A DNA stretch of 64,000 bases from Pelodictyon luteolum (lineage in GTDB: Bacteria > Bacteroidota > Chlorobiia > Chlorobiales > Chlorobiaceae). The stretch spans positions 20,431 through 84,430 of the forward strand of contig DYNE01000005.1 in the NCBI GenBank assembly GCA_020721225.1, in the 5' to 3' direction. Below, piece by piece: positions 60,480-64,000 of this stretch. The notes beneath the pieces are model-generated. The model made no database searches. It was not told the DNA's origin and worked only from the letters and a program-made list of their open reading frames with translations. The number at the start of each line of letters is the position of its first letter. The stretch's first letter is position 1. A program made the position numbers and the translations under genes.

Positions 60480-61097
60480 ATGAGTCACGACAGGTACAGC
60501 ATGTCATTTACAACGGGCAGTCTTTTTCACCGCGAATCGGTGAAACTGGCTGAGCTGTATCTTGATTATGGCGAATGGAGCGCTGTCCGGGACAAGGTCA
60601 TCGCAGAAAATTTACTGCAAACCAGAACACTGAATACGCTCAAGAGAGTCTGCCGTGAAGTAATCTCTCGGATTAGGGCGCTGACGCCAACCGAACTTGA
60701 ATTTCTTGTTAAGGCCAGCCATCAGGAGCAAGCCTATCTCCTGTGGATCGCCGTTTGCCGTCGGTACAGATTCATCGCTGATTTTGCCGTCGAAGTGCTG
60801 CGAGAGCGATACATTACCCTGAAGACTGATCTGACCTATGAGGATTTCAATTCATTCTTCAATCGGAAATCCGAGTGGCATCCGGAACTGGATGAGATCA
60901 CCCCGGCAACACGAAACAAATTGCGGCAGGTGCTGTTCAAGATACTTCGCGAGACAGACCTTTTGACGGCAAACAACATGATAAATGCGGCCATGCTCAG
61001 TCCGGGACTGTTGGAACTGATCAATCAAACCGGTCACATGAATATGTTACACGTTCCTGTATTTGAATCCGATATGAAGGAGGGGATGAGGCGGTGA
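60480..61097 (+). CDS. brxA: BREX protein BrxA (DUF1819)
   Basis: A 205-residue helical protein of the DUF1819 family: FTTGSLFHRESVKLAELYLD near the N-terminus, LLQTRTLNTLKRVCREVISR, then SEWHPELDEITPATRNKLRQ and SPGLLELI. BrxA is the first gene of type 1 BREX phage-exclusion loci and binds DNA. It appears intact, 20 bases after mrr, and overlaps the brxB fragment (GTGA). Without BrxC, PglX and PglZ it cannot form the system. Confidence 0.92.
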   Translation: MSHDRYSMSFTTGSLFHRESVKLAELYLDYGEWSAVRDKVIAENLLQTRTLNTLKRVCREVISRIRALTPTELEFLVKASHQEQAYLLWIAVCRRYRFIADFAVEVLRERYITLKTDLTYEDFNSFFNRKSEWHPELDEITPATRNKLRQVLFKILRETDLLTANNMINAAMLSPGLLELINQTGHMNMLHVPVFESDMKEGMRR

Positions 61098-61243
61098 GCG
61101 CAGATATAGCCAGAATGCCGATGCAGGACAGATTTCAGCATCTCTTTGCAGTGATCTCAGGACAGCGTTTTCTCAACAAGCAAGGGAGACTGTCGCCGCT
61201 CTTAAAGTCCGTCTCTGCGGCATGGCTGAATTCAGCGCGTTGA
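61094..61243 (+). pseudogene. brxB: brxB N-terminal fragment
   Basis: Starts with GTG overlapping the brxA stop and encodes about 30 residues that fit BrxB (DUF1788), including DRFQHLFAVISGQRFLNKQG. At about 61185 the similarity ends and the frame runs on as unrelated residues to a stop at 61241. From the same point another frame matches brxC, so an internal deletion of most of brxB and brxC took place here. Confidence 0.75.
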
Positions 61244-61638
61244 ACGACGAGCAGCAGGAGCAAGTCACCCGTCCGTTCAACGAATTCAATGCGGCCATTG
61301 AGCGCCAGAAACTGATTGCCGTCATCCGCGATACCCTGCGCCGTTTTGAGGAACGCGACTACCAGCTCCTGCTTTCTCGGCAGACCGCATTGGGACAATC
61401 AGCGACTGTTGCCTAAACTCCACCGAAAATCCGGAATTCGGATGATGTGCCAAAAGAAAACGCCGAAACAGAGAAAAAGCCGACGTTGCATATTGTGGAA
61501 TATATTCCGAGTCGCGCTGTCAGGGTAAACTTCGACAAGGCATGGCTTGCAAATGAAACCGATGTGGATCTGTATCTGGAATCCATGCGCCAGGCCTTGC
61601 TTGCTGAAATTCGCCAGGGAAAAAGGATTCAAATTTAA
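61186..61638 (+). pseudogene. brxC: brxC C-terminal fragment
   Basis: The frame starts ETVAALKVRLCGMAEFSALN at the deletion joint and reads to a TAA at 61414-61416. In the same frame it continues as IVEYIPSRAVRVNFDKAWLA to LLAEIRQGKRIQI and stop. GKRIQI preceded by an FDKAWLA/TDVDLYL segment is the usual C-terminal end of the BREX P-loop ATPase BrxC (about 1200 aa when complete). All nucleotide-binding motifs are lost, and the nonsense codon shows continued decay. Confidence 0.78.
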
Positions 61639-61641
61639 TGA

Positions 61642-63312
61642 ATGGTAATGAGCGAGACTGAACAACAACTTATTGACATGATCAGCCAGGGCGAAAGCCT
61701 GATGCTTGAGTTCAAGAGCGACCTTAAAGGTCTTTCAGATCGTGATTTAGTCGCATCTGTGGTGTCTTTGGCCAATACTGATGGGGGTGAACTGTTGCTC
61801 GGTGTCGAGGACGATGGTCGGATCACAGGTTTACATACGAATCATCTGAATGTTTCGGGGATACCTGCTCTTGTTGCCAATAAAACAAATCCAGCTCTCC
61901 CCATAATTGTTGAGAGGTGCTAATTGCAAGGTAAATCAATTGCTCGGCTCATTATACCGAAGTCGAGGCAGCTGGTCTCTACCTCAGACGGTCTTCTTGT
62001 CCGTCGTCGTCTCAAGCTCGACGGAAAACCAGAGTCAGTTCCTTTTTATCCACATGAGTTTATCCAGCGTCAATCTTCACTGGGATTGGTTGACCCTTCT
62101 GCCATAGTGCTGGAACAGATTTCGGTTGACCAACTGGATCCACTTCAGCGCTTTCGTCTGCGCAATGCAATCAAAAAATACGGTGGCGAACAATCTCTGT
62201 TGTCGCTTGCGGACGAAGAACTTGATGGCGCCTTGGGCTTATTACTGGATCATCATGGGCGAAAATGTCCCACTGTTGCAGGGCTGCTTATTTTAGGAAA
62301 CGAAGCTCTACTGCGCCAATACTTACCAGCTTATGAAGTCGCTTTTCAGGTACTGCGAGGCACCGATGTTCGTGTCAACGAGTTTTATCGAAAACCCCTG
62401 CTGGAGATCTTTGATGAAGTTGAATTGCAGTTCAAACCCTGGATTGTTGAAGAGGAAATACAGGTAGGATTGTTTCGCGTACCGGTTCCTAACTATGATC
62501 GCCGGGCTTTTCGTGAAGCCTTTGTGAATGCGTTGGTTCACCGCGATTTCAGTACCCTTGGGGCTGTTCACATCAAACTTGACGATGACGGTTTAAGCAT
62601 AAGCAGCCCCGGCGGATTTATTGAAGGTGTAAATCTCAACAATCTGCTGGTTGTTCCCCCTCGTTCGCGCAATCCACTGCTGGCAGACATTATCAAGCGT
62701 GTTGGTCTGGCAGAGCGTACCGGTCGAGGCATTGACCGCATTTACGAAGGTATGTTGCGTTACGGTCGCCCGGCACCCGATTATTCTCTTTCCAACGCCT
62801 ATACCGTCAGTCTATTTCTTTCAAATGTTTCCGCTGATCTCGATTTCCTCAAGATGGTGGTGGAACAGGAGGATAAGCTTGGGAGTATGCCGATCGATTC
62901 TTTAATCATTCTTTCTCGTCTGCGGGAAGAACGTCGTTTATCAACAGCAGATCTTGCTTCATCAGTGCAAAAACCGGAATCCAACGTGCGCGCTACACTG
63001 GAAAAGCTGGTAGAAACCGGTTTTCTGGAGCCGCATGGAACCGGTCGCGGCAGGACCCACACCCTGAGTGCACGGATGTATCAGAAAGCAGGTCAGCGTG
63101 CTGAATATATCCGCCAGGCAGGGTTCGATTCAATCCAGCAGGAGCAGATGGTGTGTAACTACATCGACAAACACGGAAACTTAAAACGGGCTGATGTTAT
63201 GGACCTGTGCCATTTGAATGGCCCGCAAGCCTATCGCTTGCTCAAAAAGCTGACAGATAAAGGATTACTCAAGAAAACCGGAGAAAAAAAACATGCCGTT
63301 TATACACGATAA
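61642..63312 (+). pseudogene. AlbA_2/ATP-binding regulator, nonsense mutation
   Basis: A gene for about 556 residues interrupted by one in-frame TAA at 61921-61923. The first 93 codons are an AlbA_2 (Schlafen-type) DNA-binding domain: QGESLMLEFKSDLKGLSDRD and SLANTDGGELLLGVEDDGRI. After the stop, the same frame continues without a break: an HATPase_c_4-like region with FREAFVNALVHRDFSTLGAV, GLAERTGRGIDRIYEGML, and winged-helix repeats to the end. Such genes often lie between brxC and pglX in BREX loci. Internal restart could still make the C-terminal part. Confidence 0.8.
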
Positions 63313-63434
63313 CAGAAATTTATACACGGAGTGTTTAGCTGCTATGCACGCGTGTATAGGCTCGTGTATAGCGGTTTCTATCTATCGGCCATGTTTGTTC
63401 ATGTTCATCCGGGATTCAAAGGGTCTTGTTTGAT

Positions 63435-63722
63435 ATGGAAACAGCAAAACTCAAAAAATTCGCACAGTTTGCCCGTCGCAGTCTGATTGAGCAGGTGTCG
63501 CTGCCCGGCGTGAACAACCGAAGGCAATTGTTTAATACGGCGGACGGGCGAGTGAGCAGGTCGGGGGTGAGCAAGTTTTATGTATGTTGCGATTCTGTGT
63601 GGGAGAACCACAAAGCAGATTTCAATGGCTCAAGCAGCAGGTTGCAGAAGTATCCCCGGTTGAGCGCAAAAGGCAGGCCTTTTTTAACGTCGGTAGTCAA
63701 GGGGCAAGTGAATAGTGGGTAG
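63435..63722 (+). pseudogene. pglX: pglX (brxX) N-terminal fragment
   Basis: About 20 codons starting METAKLKKFAQFARRSLIEQ match the start of the BREX adenine methyltransferase PglX/BrxX. After EQVS the frame continues for about 75 unrelated residues to the stop. The methyltransferase domain, pglZ and brxL are not present in the window. The deletion end lies near 63495. Confidence 0.65.
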
Positions 63723-63777
63723 ACTTGTTAGTGAATAGTATACTGCTGGGGATTTATCGGATTCTATTGCAATAATT

Positions 63778-63806
63778 CTATTTGGCAACAGGTCGTTGCC
63801 AAATAG
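63778..63806. repeat. Perfect 12-bp hairpin near island end
   Basis: CTATTTGGCAAC-AGGTC-GTTGCCAAATAG, a perfect 12-bp stem with a five-base loop, in the 155-base gap between the pglX fragment and the IS5-like sequence. No T-run follows, so it is not an obvious terminator. Possibly an end structure of a mobile element or a decayed operator. Confidence 0.8.
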
Positions 63807-63877
63807 GAAAGCAGTTCTGTTCTATTAAGCATAAGATCTTAGTCGTAAATAATTTTGATATACGTCAGCAAAGACAA

Positions 63878-64000
63878 AATCCAACGGACAGGGGGAAAAA
63901 ATGGGACAAAGCGCCATATACTGGTAGACGGGCGTGGGGTCCCGGTCTCGATAGTCGTAACCGGAGCAAACCGACACGATGTCACTCAACTAAAAGCGGT
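63878..64000 (+). mobile_element. IS5-family transposase, partial at window end
   Basis: One frame gives NPTDRGKK (63878-63901), and after one surplus base the next frame gives GTKRHILVDGRGVPVSIVV and TGANRHDVTQLKA to the window end. This is the central part of IS5-family transposases (the DxxGxP strand of the DDE domain). The N-terminal part is missing upstream, and the shift lies at an A6-T site. Some IS5 subgroups (IS427 type) use two overlapping frames, so a programmed shift is not excluded, but the missing N-terminus favours debris. Confidence 0.7.

Overview
The window is about 64 kb of chromosome from a green sulfur bacterium (Chlorobiaceae), most likely Chlorobium or a close relative. 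The best markers are a divergent pair of late bacteriochlorophyll c/d/e genes, a BchF/BchV-type vinyl hydratase and a BchQ-type C-8 methyltransferase. A RuBisCO-like protein cluster sits beside them. To my recollection this matches the Chlorobaculum tepidum neighbourhood CT1772 to CT1777. A split carB and a DnaG that has lost most of its zinc ligands fit the same lineage. I cannot name the species from this window.

Layout. 1-600: GC-rich repeat block, with a diverged partial copy at 35.6 kb. 0.6-15.2 kb: housekeeping genes (ABC-F ATPase, a large hybrid sensor kinase, Gdx-type SMR exporter, hemN, purE, NDH-2, argD, a methyltransferase). 15.2-17.8 kb: a tonB-exbD-exbD-exbB operon. 18-24.8 kb: dnaG, glyA, ribBA with a hairpin in its leader, and the C-terminal half of carB. 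24.8-33.2 kb: an LptE-like lipoprotein, then SDR / RuBisCO-like protein / LsrF-like aldolase / class II aldolase-SDR fusion, a small membrane protein, bchV, and divergent bchQ. 33.4-38 kb: a lipoprotein gene that needs one extra base, a DUF900 hydrolase lipoprotein, repeats, transposase debris and a secreted HExxH metallopeptidase. 38-41.7 kb: an Rrf2 / Fe-S / TPR / hybrid-cluster-protein operon with a probable operator. 41.9-43.5 kb: an AAA ATPase plus a TOPRIM-like partner (the latter frameshifted), a likely defence pair. 43.8-57.5 kb: core genes (methyltransferase, haem-binding protein, M50 protease, folP, smc, HAD phosphatase, nusB, phosphoesterase, nth, pabB-pabC fusion, ppx/gppA).

The last 6.5 kb (57.6-64 kb) is a decaying accessory island. 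It holds an IS630-like remnant, two broken genes, an intact Mrr-type type IV restriction enzyme, and the wreck of a type 1 BREX phage-defence locus: intact brxA, the first ~30 codons of brxB joined to the end of brxC, an AlbA_2/ATPase gene with a nonsense codon, and the first ~20 codons of pglX. The start of an IS5-family transposase domain runs off the window end.

Two themes deserve attention. The aldolase/RuBisCO-like cluster next to the radical-SAM gene bchQ may salvage 5-deoxy-sugar by-products of bacteriochlorophyll methylation (inference only). The accessory parts carry many broken defence genes; three of the frameshifts are each repaired by adding one base at an A-run, so sequencing error must be separated from true decay. 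No rRNA, tRNA or CRISPR array was recognised.
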